Shown here piece after piece: positions 34,767 to 43,262 of a stretch of DNA of 64,000 nucleotides. Within the stretch, counting starts at the first letter, position 1. Every line of letters starts with the position of its first letter. Source of the stretch: Apilactobacillus timberlakei (GTDB lineage: Bacteria; Bacillota; Bacilli; Lactobacillales; Lactobacillaceae); the NCBI RefSeq assembly GCF_002993965.1, contig NZ_POST01000003.1, positions 183,368 to 247,367 of the forward strand, written 5' to 3'. The position numbers and the translations under genes were made by a program. The notes beneath the pieces were generated by a model. That model was not told where the DNA came from. It did not search any database and saw only the letters and a program-made list of their open reading frames with translations.

Positions 34767-34788
34767 TGTCACGCAATAATTAATTGCA
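34767..34788 (-). promoter_or_regulatory. Operator motif of XRE copy 1
   Basis: TGTCACGCAAT, five bases and ATTGCA form the second instance of the shared motif, 47 bases upstream of the start codon. The palindromic half-sites differ from the other copy only by compensating T/A changes (GCAAT/ATTGC against GCAAC/GTTGC). Confidence 0.65.
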
Positions 34789-34812
34789 TCCCCGTCATAG
34801 AGGAAATGTATC

Positions 34813-34866
34813 AAAAAAAGATCCATTAATTATTTTTCAATAATTAATGGATCTAAAAATTTTTTT
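34813..34866 (-). terminator. Long intrinsic terminator
   Basis: AGATCCATTAATTATT and its complement form a 16-bp stem followed, on the - strand, by TTTTTTT. It ends the gene at 34871-35143. Confidence 0.9.
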
Positions 34867-34870
34867 CTTA

Positions 34871-35143
34871 TTAATTATGACTACTTGTAATTTTTTTAAT
34901 AGACTTTGGTAGGCTATTGGCAAGCGCCAATCTGTACATTCTATCTTTATTTAATTCACTATAAACATGGTCTTGCATTCTTCTATTATATCTTAAATTA
35001 GTATGTTCTTGAATATGACGATATTGGTTAGCTGCTTTTGTTTCTCTGATTTCTCTAATTGTGTCTTTGGAAACATTATCTTTTTCGCCATCTTCATCTT
35101 TATTCATCATGTTTTTTACTTTTGAAATTACATTATCTAGCAT
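34871..35143 (-). CDS. Small hydrophilic protein, 90 aa
   Basis: The family is not recognised. The protein is highly charged (KDEDGEKDNVSKDTIREIRETKAANQYR) and probably all-helical. It is rich in Arg, Asn and His and ends LPKSIKKITSSHN. It has no signal peptide, hydrophobic segment or cysteine. It is a single-gene unit with a strong terminator. The TIREIRETKAANQ region could be amphipathic. No function is inferred. Confidence 0.6.
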   Translation of the reverse strand: MLDNVISKVKNMMNKDEDGEKDNVSKDTIREIRETKAANQYRHIQEHTNLRYNRRMQDHVYSELNKDRMYRLALANSLPKSIKKITSSHN

Positions 35144-35237
35144 ATTGATTGCTCCAATCTATAATTTAAAATAACCAACATAATTATTTTAACATTAGTT
35201 TAATAATTAATGTTATAAGAAGTAAAGACTATAATGC

Positions 35238-36878
35238 TTATTTATCACTTACATATGCTTTAGCAAAATCCCAACTATCACCAGTAGAATTATATCTTAA
35301 TCCATGTACGTTAGTTTTTAATAATGTGGGACGAGCATTTTGATATAAATTAACAGCCGAAACATCCTTATCTGCTAACTTACCAGCTTTGACCATATCA
35401 TCCCAGCGTTTATTTTCATCGTTGGAGTGGGTATTTTCAGCATCGTTCATTAAAGCATCAAATTTTGTATTTTTCCATTTACTAAAGTTCATTGAATTAG
35501 TAGATTCTCTAGTATCTAATGTAGCTGATGGGTCTGGAATCCCAGGATTCCATCCGGTTAGACACATATCAAAGTTTTGAGAAAGTAATCTAGAAACTCT
35601 TTGCTGACTAGGCAAACTAACATTAGTTACTTTTAAGCCAGGTAATTTTGTCCATTGACTTTGCATATATTCACTCACTGATTTAGCAGTATCACTATCA
35701 TCAGATGTTAATTTCAAATCCAATCCATTTTTGCCCACTTCTTTTAATCCTTGTTTCCATAATTCTTTTGCTTTATTCATGTCATACTGACTAGAACTAT
35801 TAACTTTAGCTTCATTAGCAAAATCCTTGCCTTTATATTTAGCTAAATTGTTAGCAACAAAACTATTAAGTGGCTTAGATCCATCACCTAGCACATTATT
35901 TACTAATTGATTACGATCTATAGCATACGATAAAGCTTGTCTTAATTTTACATTCTTGAATGCAGAAACCTTTTGTTGATTTAATTCTACATAATCTGAA
36001 TTAGCAGTATTAAATTTATGTAATTCAGATGAATGGTTATAATTTTCTACCTGTTGTTTACTATTCAAACTTAGCTGATCTAACATCCCAGTTTGATATT
36101 CATTCATTCCAGTCTGACCATCTTTAACCACATGAAATTTAACTTGATTTAAATTAACATTTTTAGCATTCCAGTAATTAGGATTCTTTTTTAAGCTCCA
36201 AGAATCATTAGTCCCATTCCAACCTTGAATAGTGTATGGACCATTGTAAACTTGGTTTTGGGATGTCGTCCCATAACTTTTTCCTAACTTCGTAACCACT
36301 TTTTCATTCTGTGGATACATAACTGAACCTGCAGTTAAATACTTAAAGTATGTTTGAGGCTTACTTAAATGTACAACAAAAGTATAATCATTGGGTGCTG
36401 AAACGCCTAAAGTTGATACTGGTGCTTTACCCTTACTTACATTACTATAATTAGCAACGTGATCAAGAATATAAGAATCTTGAGATGCTGTTTTAGGATT
36501 AACACTTCTTTGAAAACCGTATACAAAATCTTTAGCAGTCACAGGATCACCATTGCTCCATTTTTCATGTCTTAAATTAAATGTATAAGTCTTTCCATCT
36601 TTTGACACCTTGTAGCTTTTAGCAACCCCACTATCTAATTCATTACTTTTTGGGTTTGCTAATAGTCCTTGATCAGCATTAGCTAAAGTTTCAGCACTAG
36701 TTGATTCAACAATTGTGGATGGATCTAAAGTTCTAAGATTCCCCTTTTCCATCCAATTAAGTGTTTTGGACTTAGCACCATTTGATAAATTACTGCCATT
36801 TGCTTGATTTCCACAAGCCACTAAACCTAAACTTGATAAAGCTGTTAATGCCATAACAGATAAAAATGTTTTCTTCAT
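35238..36878 (-). CDS. oppA: Oligopeptide ABC transporter binding lipoprotein OppA (copy 2)
   Basis: This 546-residue extracellular solute-binding protein of family 5 has a lipobox, SLGLVACGN. The conserved regions KSYKVSKDGKTYTFNLRHEKWSNGDPVTAKDFVYGFQRSV (in part) and LRQALSYAIDRNQLV are typical of OppA. The start follows GGGGGA; six upstream codons precede that site. It shares most of its sequence pattern with copy 1, with an aminopeptidase gene between them. A short conserved ORF and a strong hairpin precede it. No permease or ATPase genes are adjacent, so it must dock to a system encoded elsewhere. Confidence 0.94.
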   Translation of the reverse strand: MKKTFLSVMALTALSSLGLVACGNQANGSNLSNGAKSKTLNWMEKGNLRTLDPSTIVESTSAETLANADQGLLANPKSNELDSGVAKSYKVSKDGKTYTFNLRHEKWSNGDPVTAKDFVYGFQRSVNPKTASQDSYILDHVANYSNVSKGKAPVSTLGVSAPNDYTFVVHLSKPQTYFKYLTAGSVMYPQNEKVVTKLGKSYGTTSQNQVYNGPYTIQGWNGTNDSWSLKKNPNYWNAKNVNLNQVKFHVVKDGQTGMNEYQTGMLDQLSLNSKQQVENYNHSSELHKFNTANSDYVELNQQKVSAFKNVKLRQALSYAIDRNQLVNNVLGDGSKPLNSFVANNLAKYKGKDFANEAKVNSSSQYDMNKAKELWKQGLKEVGKNGLDLKLTSDDSDTAKSVSEYMQSQWTKLPGLKVTNVSLPSQQRVSRLLSQNFDMCLTGWNPGIPDPSATLDTRESTNSMNFSKWKNTKFDALMNDAENTHSNDENKRWDDMVKAGKLADKDVSAVNLYQNARPTLLKTNVHGLRYNSTGDSWDFAKAYVSDK

Positions 36879-36908
36879 TATATAATCCCCCAACATATTA
36901 TGTAGCGA

Positions 36909-36954
36909 ATATCTAATGAAGAAAATTTGAACATTTTATTTCTTCATTAGATAT
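36909..36954 (-). repeat. 16-bp perfect hairpin between small ORF and oppA copy 2
   Basis: ATATCTAATGAAGAAA and TTTCTTCATTAGATAT are perfect arms separated by 14 bases. No T run follows on the coding strand, so it is not a normal terminator. It could be a processing or stability element, or an attenuation structure. Confidence 0.7.
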
Positions 36955-36975
36955 CGATCTTTATAAAATTGTTTT

Positions 36976-37020
36976 TTACTTACGATTCGCATTTGATTGC
37001 TTCATAATGTCATGTTTCAT
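36976..37020 (-). CDS. Tiny ORF MKHDIMKQSNANRK upstream of oppA copy 2
   Basis: This 14-residue ORF has a strong ribosome binding site (AAAGGGGATG, 6 bases from the ATG). Its start (MKHDI) and end (ANRK, stop TAA) match those of a second tiny ORF before oppA copy 1, in both peptide and DNA sequence including the upstream GATGATTTTT. Conservation in two places with a good site argues for translation. Its purpose may be regulation of oppA. Confidence 0.55.
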   Translation of the reverse strand: MKHDIMKQSNANRK

Positions 37021-37049
37021 AAAAATCATCCCCTTTAATGAATATTAAT

Positions 37050-38114
37050 TTATAAAATGATTAGCTGTTTAGGCGCAGTGGTCAATACTTTTGAGCCATC
37101 TTTTTGTACTAAAATATCATCTTCAATTCGAATACCACCCTTACCTGGTAAATAAATTCCTGGTTCGGCTGTCATTACATAGTTTTCAAAAATTTTATCT
37201 TTACAATTAGGATTAAGAATTGGTGTTTCATGAATATCTAAGCCAATACTATGACCACTCCCATGACCAAAGTATTTCCCAAACCCTTGTTCTGTAATAT
37301 AGTCACGAGCAGCTGCATCTACTCGCTTGCCATCTACACCATCATGCATTGCATTAATCATCTTACTTTGGGCATCTAAAACAACTTGATATGCTCTCTT
37401 CAATTCACTACCTGGATTACCCAACGCAAAAGTTCTCGTCATATCCGAAGTATAATCATCATAGTAAAAGCCAAAATCAACAGTTACTAAATCACCTTGT
37501 CCTAGTTTCTTATCAGTAGCATCACCATGTGGCAATGCAGATCGGTAGCCGCTTGCGACAATCGTATTGAAACTTGGCTTTTGTGCACCATGATTTAGCA
37601 TCCAATTATATAGCCATAATGAAACTTCTTTTTCAGTTAATCCAATCTGAACATAATATAATAAATCTTGATATGCTTCACTAACCAACTTAGTAGATTT
37701 AGTTAAGATGGATAATTCTTCTTGATCTTTATGATCCCTTAGCTTTTCAATCAATCCATCTTTTGCAACCAAACGATTGGGTAGTAATTGACTTAACCTT
37801 TTGTAAGTTTTAAAATTGAGCGAACTTTCAACCCCTACATTTTCATCGTTATCTTTTAAAAGTTGAGCAGCAGTTGCGTAATAATCACGGGTAATCTTCA
37901 AATCAACATTTTCAGGTAATTTTCCTTGCATTTCTACTTCATATCTAGAATCAGTAATTAAAACTGGCTGTTGATTGGAAACAACCATACAACCATCCCC
38001 AGCTAATCCATGAAAATTAGCTAAATAAATCAGATTAAATGGATCAGTAATAATAAAATTATTAATATTGTTTTGTTGCATTAATTGTTTGAATTGTTCA
38101 ACTCGATTATTCAT
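37050..38114 (-). CDS. pepP: Xaa-Pro aminopeptidase family protease (M24B)
   Basis: The 354-residue metallopeptidase removes N-terminal residues before proline. Metal ligands are visible in order: VDFGFYYDDYTSDMTRTF (two Asp), FGHGSGHSIGLDIHE (His), MTAEPGIYL (Glu) and RIEDDILV (Glu). The N-terminal creatinase domain spans about residues 1-130. It lies between the two oppA genes, giving a peptide uptake and digestion unit; pepQ-type dipeptidase activity is an alternative. It starts 14 bases after the copy 1 oppA stop. Confidence 0.92.
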   Translation of the reverse strand: MNNRVEQFKQLMQQNNINNFIITDPFNLIYLANFHGLAGDGCMVVSNQQPVLITDSRYEVEMQGKLPENVDLKITRDYYATAAQLLKDNDENVGVESSLNFKTYKRLSQLLPNRLVAKDGLIEKLRDHKDQEELSILTKSTKLVSEAYQDLLYYVQIGLTEKEVSLWLYNWMLNHGAQKPSFNTIVASGYRSALPHGDATDKKLGQGDLVTVDFGFYYDDYTSDMTRTFALGNPGSELKRAYQVVLDAQSKMINAMHDGVDGKRVDAAARDYITEQGFGKYFGHGSGHSIGLDIHETPILNPNCKDKIFENYVMTAEPGIYLPGKGGIRIEDDILVQKDGSKVLTTAPKQLIIL

Positions 38115-38128
38115 ATAAGAAGCCTCAC

Positions 38129-39748
38129 TTAGTTATTTGTGTGTACATATCTAAAATCATAGTTACCACCACTTGGATAATAGTTAACACCTTGAACACG
38201 ATTTTTTAAAACTTGAGGGCTAACTAATTGATATAAAGGAACAATTGCTTGGTCATTTAACATTAATTTTTGAGCTTCTACCATATCTGACCAACGCTTA
38301 TTGTAGTTATTAGCATCAATATTAGTTGCTTGATGCATCAAATTATCATATTGTTGATTACTCCAACCACCGTGATTATAGCCATTATCAGTAGTCATTA
38401 AACTCATAAAACTAACTGGGTCAGGAAAATCAGCAATCCAAGCATCAACCGTAACATCAAAATCACCTTTTTCGGTTCTAGTAGTAGCAACCTTGGCTGG
38501 AACATTAACATCATTAACTTTTAATCCTGGTAACTTTTGTAATTCATTTTGCAAGAACTCGGTCATTGATTTAGCATCTGAACTATCATCTGATAATAAT
38601 GAAAGACTTAGTTTACTTTGGCCAACTTCTTTCATTCCTTTAGCAAATAGTTTTTTAGCTTGATCCAAATTGCTTTGCACTGCTGATGAAACATAAGCAT
38701 CATCAGCAAAATCCTTACCTTTATATTTAGCCATATCTGAAGCAACAAATCCTTTAGCAGGAACTGAACCATTACCTAAAACATTATTGGTTAATTCTTT
38801 TCGATTGATTGCTAATGATAGTGCTTTTCGAACATTAACATTCCTCAAAGCAGGCACTTTCTTTTGATTCATTTCTAAATAATAAGTACCGGCTTCTTTT
38901 CTAGCATGATATTCAGAATTACCTTTAAAACTGGATACTTGGCTTTTACCACTCAATTGCATTTCATCTAAATTACCACTTTGATATTGATCTAAAGCAG
39001 TTTGTGGATCTTTAGCAACACTGAAGTTCATAGTTGATAACTTGGTATTTTTTTTGTCCCAATAATATGGATTCTTAACTAATTTCCAATTATCATTAGT
39101 TCCATTCCAGCCTTTAACTTGAAATGCTCCATTATATAATTGTTTACTACTATTGGTTGCATAACCACTACCATATTTATTTACTTCATTTTCATTTTGT
39201 GGGTAAGTGGGCGGCATGGTTGCAACATATTTAAAGTAAGTTGCTGGCTTATCTAAATGAACTACAAATTTGTAATCACCTTCAGCTTTAACACCTAAAC
39301 TAGAAACTGGCATTTTACCTTTATCAACTGACTGCGCATTATGTACATCATCAAATAAATATTGATAAGCAGCAGCTGTCTTAGGATTCACACTTCTTTG
39401 AAAACCATAAACAAAATCTTTTGCTGTCACTGGAGTTCCATTGCTCCACTTGGAATGTCTTAAATTAAAGGTATATGTTTTACCATCTTTAGAAACTTGA
39501 TAGCTTTTGGCAACTCCTGGAACTACTTTACTGTCTTTTGTCATGACTAATAATCCTTGATTAGAGTTATTTAAAGTGACATCACTCACTTGATCAACTA
39601 GCTTAGATTGATCTAATGTTAATAAATTTGATGGTTCTGACATGTTAACTACATTTTTAGTTCCTGCACTATTTTGATTTCCACAAGCAGCTAAACCTAA
39701 TGTGGACAATGCTGTTAATGCTAATACTGATAAACTTTTTTTCTTCAT
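38129..39748 (-). CDS. oppA: Oligopeptide ABC transporter binding lipoprotein OppA (copy 1)
   Basis: This 539-residue family 5 binding protein has the lipobox TLGLAACGN and the same blocks as copy 2 (YTFNLRHSKWSNGTPVTAKD, VRKALSLAINRKELT). The start was set at MKKKSLSV because GGGGGA lies 9 bases upstream; twelve upstream codons are excluded. It is the first full gene behind a T-box leader with an ATG specifier, so expression should rise when charged tRNA-Met falls. That suggests it feeds methionine-containing peptides. Confidence 0.94.
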   Translation of the reverse strand: MKKKSLSVLALTALSTLGLAACGNQNSAGTKNVVNMSEPSNLLTLDQSKLVDQVSDVTLNNSNQGLLVMTKDSKVVPGVAKSYQVSKDGKTYTFNLRHSKWSNGTPVTAKDFVYGFQRSVNPKTAAAYQYLFDDVHNAQSVDKGKMPVSSLGVKAEGDYKFVVHLDKPATYFKYVATMPPTYPQNENEVNKYGSGYATNSSKQLYNGAFQVKGWNGTNDNWKLVKNPYYWDKKNTKLSTMNFSVAKDPQTALDQYQSGNLDEMQLSGKSQVSSFKGNSEYHARKEAGTYYLEMNQKKVPALRNVNVRKALSLAINRKELTNNVLGNGSVPAKGFVASDMAKYKGKDFADDAYVSSAVQSNLDQAKKLFAKGMKEVGQSKLSLSLLSDDSSDAKSMTEFLQNELQKLPGLKVNDVNVPAKVATTRTEKGDFDVTVDAWIADFPDPVSFMSLMTTDNGYNHGGWSNQQYDNLMHQATNIDANNYNKRWSDMVEAQKLMLNDQAIVPLYQLVSPQVLKNRVQGVNYYPSGGNYDFRYVHTNN

Positions 39749-39775
39749 AATTAAAGTTCCCCCAATAGACTTTTC

Positions 39776-39828
39776 GGACTTCAATGAAGAAAAATAATTT
39801 AAAAGTTGTTTTTTCTCATTGGAAGTCT
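39776..39828 (-). repeat. Imperfect hairpin between small ORF and oppA copy 1
   Basis: GGACTTCAATGAAGAAAA and TTTTCTCATTGGAAGTCT pair with a few mismatches. It occupies the same place as the 36909-36954 hairpin and shares the core TTCTTCATT. No T run follows in the sense direction. Confidence 0.6.
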
Positions 39829-39847
39829 GTTTTTATAATTACAATCA

Positions 39848-39883
39848 TTACTTACGATTCGCAGTATTAATGTCATGTTTCAT
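39848..39883 (-). CDS. Tiny ORF MKHDINTANRK upstream of oppA copy 1
   Basis: This 11-residue ORF with the ribosome binding site AAGGGAGATG lies between the T-box terminator and oppA. It is the counterpart of the 14-residue ORF at 36976-37020: both begin MKHDI and end ANRK. It is too short for the usual gene finders. It may be a leader peptide. Confidence 0.55.
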   Translation of the reverse strand: MKHDINTANRK

Positions 39884-39911
39884 AAAAATCATCTCCCTTA
39901 AATTTATGTAT

Positions 39912-40214
39912 AAAAAAAGCGTCCTAATTTCGAATACACGAAATAAAGGACGCTTATGCGCGGTACCACCTTTTGTTATACCGTTTTTCAATTCATTATT
40001 AATATGGCAAAACGATATCACTCAAACAAACCTGTTGATTTGCAGATTCAATAATGGGAATTCCCAGCTTAGACTACTTAGTTTGCCTAGCAACTAATAG
40101 ATGATTTTCATCTTAACCCTCAATGATTTCTTGCACCAAACGAAATCTCTCTAAAAAATCATGTTAAAATTACTCTTTCTATTTCAACGTTTTTGATATA
40201 TTTATTTGCCAACA
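39912..40214 (-). promoter_or_regulatory. T-box leader, Met-type specifier
   Basis: The - strand leader ends with AGGTGGTACCGCG (on the + strand CGCGGTACCACC, 39959-39970) and a terminator AAGCGTCCT/AGGACGCTT (39917-39955) with a T run. Stem I has the base ATGATTTT/AAAATCAT, and immediately before its 3' strand stands ATG followed by A, so the specifier reads methionine. The UGGU bulge would pair with ACCA, consistent with tRNA-Met. It controls oppA, pepP and perhaps oppA copy 2. Confidence 0.88.
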
Positions 40215-40220
40215 ATTAAA

Positions 40221-40248
40221 ATTCTAATACTTTTCTCATTTTTGTCAA
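40221..40248 (-). promoter_or_regulatory. Promoter of the Met T-box leader
   Basis: TTGACA (40243-40248) and TAGAAT (40221-40226) on the - strand are separated by 16 bases. Confidence 0.75.
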
Positions 40249-40274
40249 ATCTTTTTTAATAATTTAACAAAAAA

Positions 40275-41015
40275 TCACTCATTTAATAACTTTAATACAT
40301 TATTTAAAGTATCAACAGTTAACTGTCCTGGTGCTGATGAATCATTTAAAGACGCAAAAGTAATACATGAACCAAATTGATAGCCATACAATCTAGTTAT
40401 TTTACCTAGATTACCCATTGACATCGAAACAATTGGAATTGATAAATTATTTTTAGCAAAGTCAGTAAATTTCATTAAATTTAAAACATCAGAATTATCT
40501 TTTGGCATATAAGCAATTTTTGCAATATCAGCTCCATCATTTTGAATTTGAACTAATCGCTTACACATTTCTAGTTTTACCGGTGTTCGATTAAAATCGT
40601 GATTACTTTCAATCACTAAAATATTATTTTGATGTGCATTTTGAATGACGTTTTTTATTAAGCTATTTTGATGTGCTAATTCAACATCTAAAAGATCCGG
40701 CTTCATTTCAGCAATCATTAGATCCAATAATTTAAAATACTCTGCTTCAGAGTTATTAAAATGGCCGCCTTCATTAACAGTTCTAAAAGTAATTAACAAA
40801 GGCAATTTCAATTTCTTTTTTAGTAATTCATTAGCTTGCTTTAGCATTGAAAAATTATGCAAATTATTAAAAAAATCAACTCGCCATTCGACTAAATCAA
40901 TATGTTGATTATTGTTAATTGCAATGATTGATTGTTTAATATCATCCAGATTATTTGCTGTAATTGGTACTGCAATCATTGGTTTTTTTGCAGTATTTAA
41001 ATGATTTAAATTCAT
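40275..41015 (-). CDS. aroD: 3-dehydroquinate dehydratase, type I
   Basis: The 246-residue class I enzyme forms a Schiff base with dehydroquinate and makes 3-dehydroshikimate. Visible features are VEWRVDFF (substrate-binding Glu and Arg), VIESNHDFN (catalytic His) and ADIAKIAYMP (Schiff-base Lys). The start was set at MNLNHLN, one base after the aroE stop; a longer frame into aroE is not credible. It is the last gene of the aro operon. Type I rather than type II is normal for lactobacilli. Confidence 0.93.
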   Translation of the reverse strand: MNLNHLNTAKKPMIAVPITANNLDDIKQSIIAINNNQHIDLVEWRVDFFNNLHNFSMLKQANELLKKKLKLPLLITFRTVNEGGHFNNSEAEYFKLLDLMIAEMKPDLLDVELAHQNSLIKNVIQNAHQNNILVIESNHDFNRTPVKLEMCKRLVQIQNDGADIAKIAYMPKDNSDVLNLMKFTDFAKNNLSIPIVSMSMGNLGKITRLYGYQFGSCITFASLNDSSAPGQLTVDTLNNVLKLLNE

Positions 41016-41016
41016 C

Positions 41017-41907
41017 TTAATGACCACTATCCTTATTATCGAAAACAATTTTTTTAATATAATCAACTGGCATTTCTTTGCCTGTCCATAATTTAAAAGC
41101 CGCAGCCCCTTGTTCAATCATCATTCCTAAACCATTTAAAATATGCTTAACATTAGCCTGTTTGGCAACTTGCATTAATTTAGTTTCTCGTGGTGAATAA
41201 ACTGTATCAAATACGATCATATCTTCGTGAAACCAACTAGGATCACTAACTAAAGTTTCGTCTTGTAGTGGATTCATTCCCACTGCAGTTGAATCACAAT
41301 AAATATCACAACTTTTGATTTCATTTTTAAATGATTCTTGATCATTCAAATCAAATAATTGTGCTTTACAATCTGTTTCTGCGTTAATAATTGAAACATT
41401 CCTTTTAGCATTGTTCCATTGACTATCATCGCTTCGGTTAAAAATGGAAATTTCTTGCACTCCATCCAACGCTGCTTGAATTGCAATTGGTGTCCCAGCA
41501 CCACCTGCCCCTGATAAAACCATCTTTTTACCAGTAATGTCTAGGTTTTCATCTGCTAGTGCTTTCATAAAGCCAATGCCATCAGTTGTATAACCAGTTA
41601 ATGTTCCATCATCATTAACAATCGTATTAACTGATCCCGTAAGCTGTGATGTTTTGTCTAATTTATCCAAATATGGAACCACTTTTTGCTTATTAGGCAT
41701 CGAAATGTTAGAACCACGCATTCCTAAGGTTCTTAATGCATCGATTCCAGCTTTAATTTGATCACCATCAATATCAAAAACTAAGTATGCATAGTTTAAA
41801 CCTAACTTAGCAAAAGCATTATTATGCATTGTAGGTGACATACTGTGTCTAATTGGGTATGCCATTAATCCAATTAAAATTGTATGTCCATCAATTCGTT
41901 CTACCAT
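41017..41907 (-). CDS. aroE: Shikimate dehydrogenase
   Basis: This 296-residue NADP(H) enzyme reduces 3-dehydroshikimate to shikimate. The substrate-binding start is MAYPIRHSMSPTMHNNAF, the catalytic Lys and Asn context is NISMPNKQKVVPYLD, and the nucleotide loop is VLSGAGGAGTPIAIQAAL followed by FNRSDD. The pattern (SGAGGAG and acidic residues after strand 2) leaves NAD-preferring YdiB-type activity possible. It lies 2 bases after aroK. Confidence 0.94.
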   Translation of the reverse strand: MVERIDGHTILIGLMAYPIRHSMSPTMHNNAFAKLGLNYAYLVFDIDGDQIKAGIDALRTLGMRGSNISMPNKQKVVPYLDKLDKTSQLTGSVNTIVNDDGTLTGYTTDGIGFMKALADENLDITGKKMVLSGAGGAGTPIAIQAALDGVQEISIFNRSDDSQWNNAKRNVSIINAETDCKAQLFDLNDQESFKNEIKSCDIYCDSTAVGMNPLQDETLVSDPSWFHEDMIVFDTVYSPRETKLMQVAKQANVKHILNGLGMMIEQGAAAFKLWTGKEMPVDYIKKIVFDNKDSGH

Positions 41908-41909
41908 AA

Positions 41910-42407
41910 TTATCGACTCCTTAATTTATTAATAATCTCTTTGCTTACAGCTTGTGGTGTCTTATTATCAGTGTGAATTATGTAATCACTGATTGCTTCA
42001 TATGCTGGTTGGCGTTTAGCTTTTAATTGCAAGATACCATCCATTCCAAGCTTTTCAACTAATGGGCGACCACTTTCTTTTGTTAAACGTTTTAAAATTG
42101 TTTCATCAACTGCATCTAGTAAAAAAACAGGAATTGAAGTTGCCTTAAAGATTTGTGAGTTTTGCATGGGCGTGCCACCACCCGTTGATAAAATACCTTC
42201 TAAATTCATTGCTTTTTGTAATTGTTGGCGTTCAATTTTTCTAAATTCAGCTTCGCTATGGGTTTTAAAAAAGCTACTAATTGATTCACCAATTTGATTG
42301 ACAATGATTTCATCTAAATCATGATTATTAACATTTAAACTTTCAGAAAGCTCTCTACCAACTGTAGTTTTCCCACTTCCCATAAAACCAATGATAATTG
42401 CTTGCAT
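41910..42407 (-). CDS. aroK: Shikimate kinase
   Basis: The 165-residue kinase phosphorylates shikimate at O3. Walker A is GFMGSGKTTVG, the shikimate-binding residues are in NNHDLDEII and FRKIERQQL, and STGGGTP follows. The LID region is RLTKESGRPLVEK. The ATG follows AGAAG at 8 bases. Its start region overlaps the tyrA stop, and aroE follows directly. Confidence 0.94.
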   Translation of the reverse strand: MQAIIIGFMGSGKTTVGRELSESLNVNNHDLDEIIVNQIGESISSFFKTHSEAEFRKIERQQLQKAMNLEGILSTGGGTPMQNSQIFKATSIPVFLLDAVDETILKRLTKESGRPLVEKLGMDGILQLKAKRQPAYEAISDYIIHTDNKTPQAVSKEIINKLRSR

Positions 42408-42412
42408 TTTTA

Positions 42413-43261
42413 TCACTTCTTTTCAATTTGTTTTCTAATCATCTGGGAATGTTGCATAAAATGTTTCAATTTATTAGTATCATTATTTTTTATCATCTTT
42501 TTTAGAGCTTTTAGTTCAGTTTCAAATTCATTAATTGAATGCAAAATATTTTTCGAATTATCTTGAAAAATAGCATTCCACATCTCAGCATCTGCCGCTG
42601 CAATTCGTGTCGTACTGAGTAATCCGCCACCTACGTTAATATCTTGTAGTTCTTTTCCAATAGTTTGATCAATTGTATTCATTAAAGTAAAAACAATTGC
42701 ATGTGGTAAATGGCTAATATTGCCAACGATTTGATCGTGTTTATTGGGTGAAATTGTTTTAAAATTGGCTTCACTTTTAGCTAGTATTTCTTCTAATTCA
42801 CAAACTTTATCTTTTGCAGATTCGCTAGGAACCATAAAATATGTGGCATTTTTAAATAAGCTTAATTTACCTGCTTGACTGCCTGTCAGTTGAGAACCAG
42901 CCATAGGATGTCCACCAATAAAATAAATTTGCTTTGCTTCAAAAACACTTGCAGCTTTCATAATCGATGCTTTAGTACTACCAACATCTGAAATAATTGT
43001 TCCTGGCTTTAAGTTTAATTGATTTAATTTATTAATTTGCTCAATAATGACATTTACTGGACCAGCTAAAATAATAACGTCTGCTTGAATTGCAGCAGTA
43101 TTAAAATCAAGGCTAGCATTAATGAATTTATTTCTAAGCATAAAATTAGTATTATCAATTTTAGGATCAAAACCAATTACATAATTACCATTTTTACTAA
43201 TAACTCTCGCTAAAGAGCTACCAATCAAACCTAAGCCACTAATAAACACTGTTTTCATCAT
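42413..43261 (-). CDS. tyrA: Prephenate dehydrogenase
   Basis: This 282-residue NAD-dependent enzyme converts prephenate to 4-hydroxyphenylpyruvate for tyrosine. The Rossmann loop is ISGLGLIGSSLARVI. The catalytic region includes FIGGHPMAGSQLTGS (His) and GNISHLPHAIVFTL. There is no C-terminal ACT domain, so feedback control must come from elsewhere, in agreement with transcriptional control by the aromatic leader upstream of the operon. It starts one base after aroA. Confidence 0.94.
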   Translation of the reverse strand: MMKTVFISGLGLIGSSLARVISKNGNYVIGFDPKIDNTNFMLRNKFINASLDFNTAAIQADVIILAGPVNVIIEQINKLNQLNLKPGTIISDVGSTKASIMKAASVFEAKQIYFIGGHPMAGSQLTGSQAGKLSLFKNATYFMVPSESAKDKVCELEEILAKSEANFKTISPNKHDQIVGNISHLPHAIVFTLMNTIDQTIGKELQDINVGGGLLSTTRIAAADAEMWNAIFQDNSKNILHSINEFETELKALKKMIKNNDTNKLKHFMQHSQMIRKQIEKK

Positions 43262-43262
43262 T

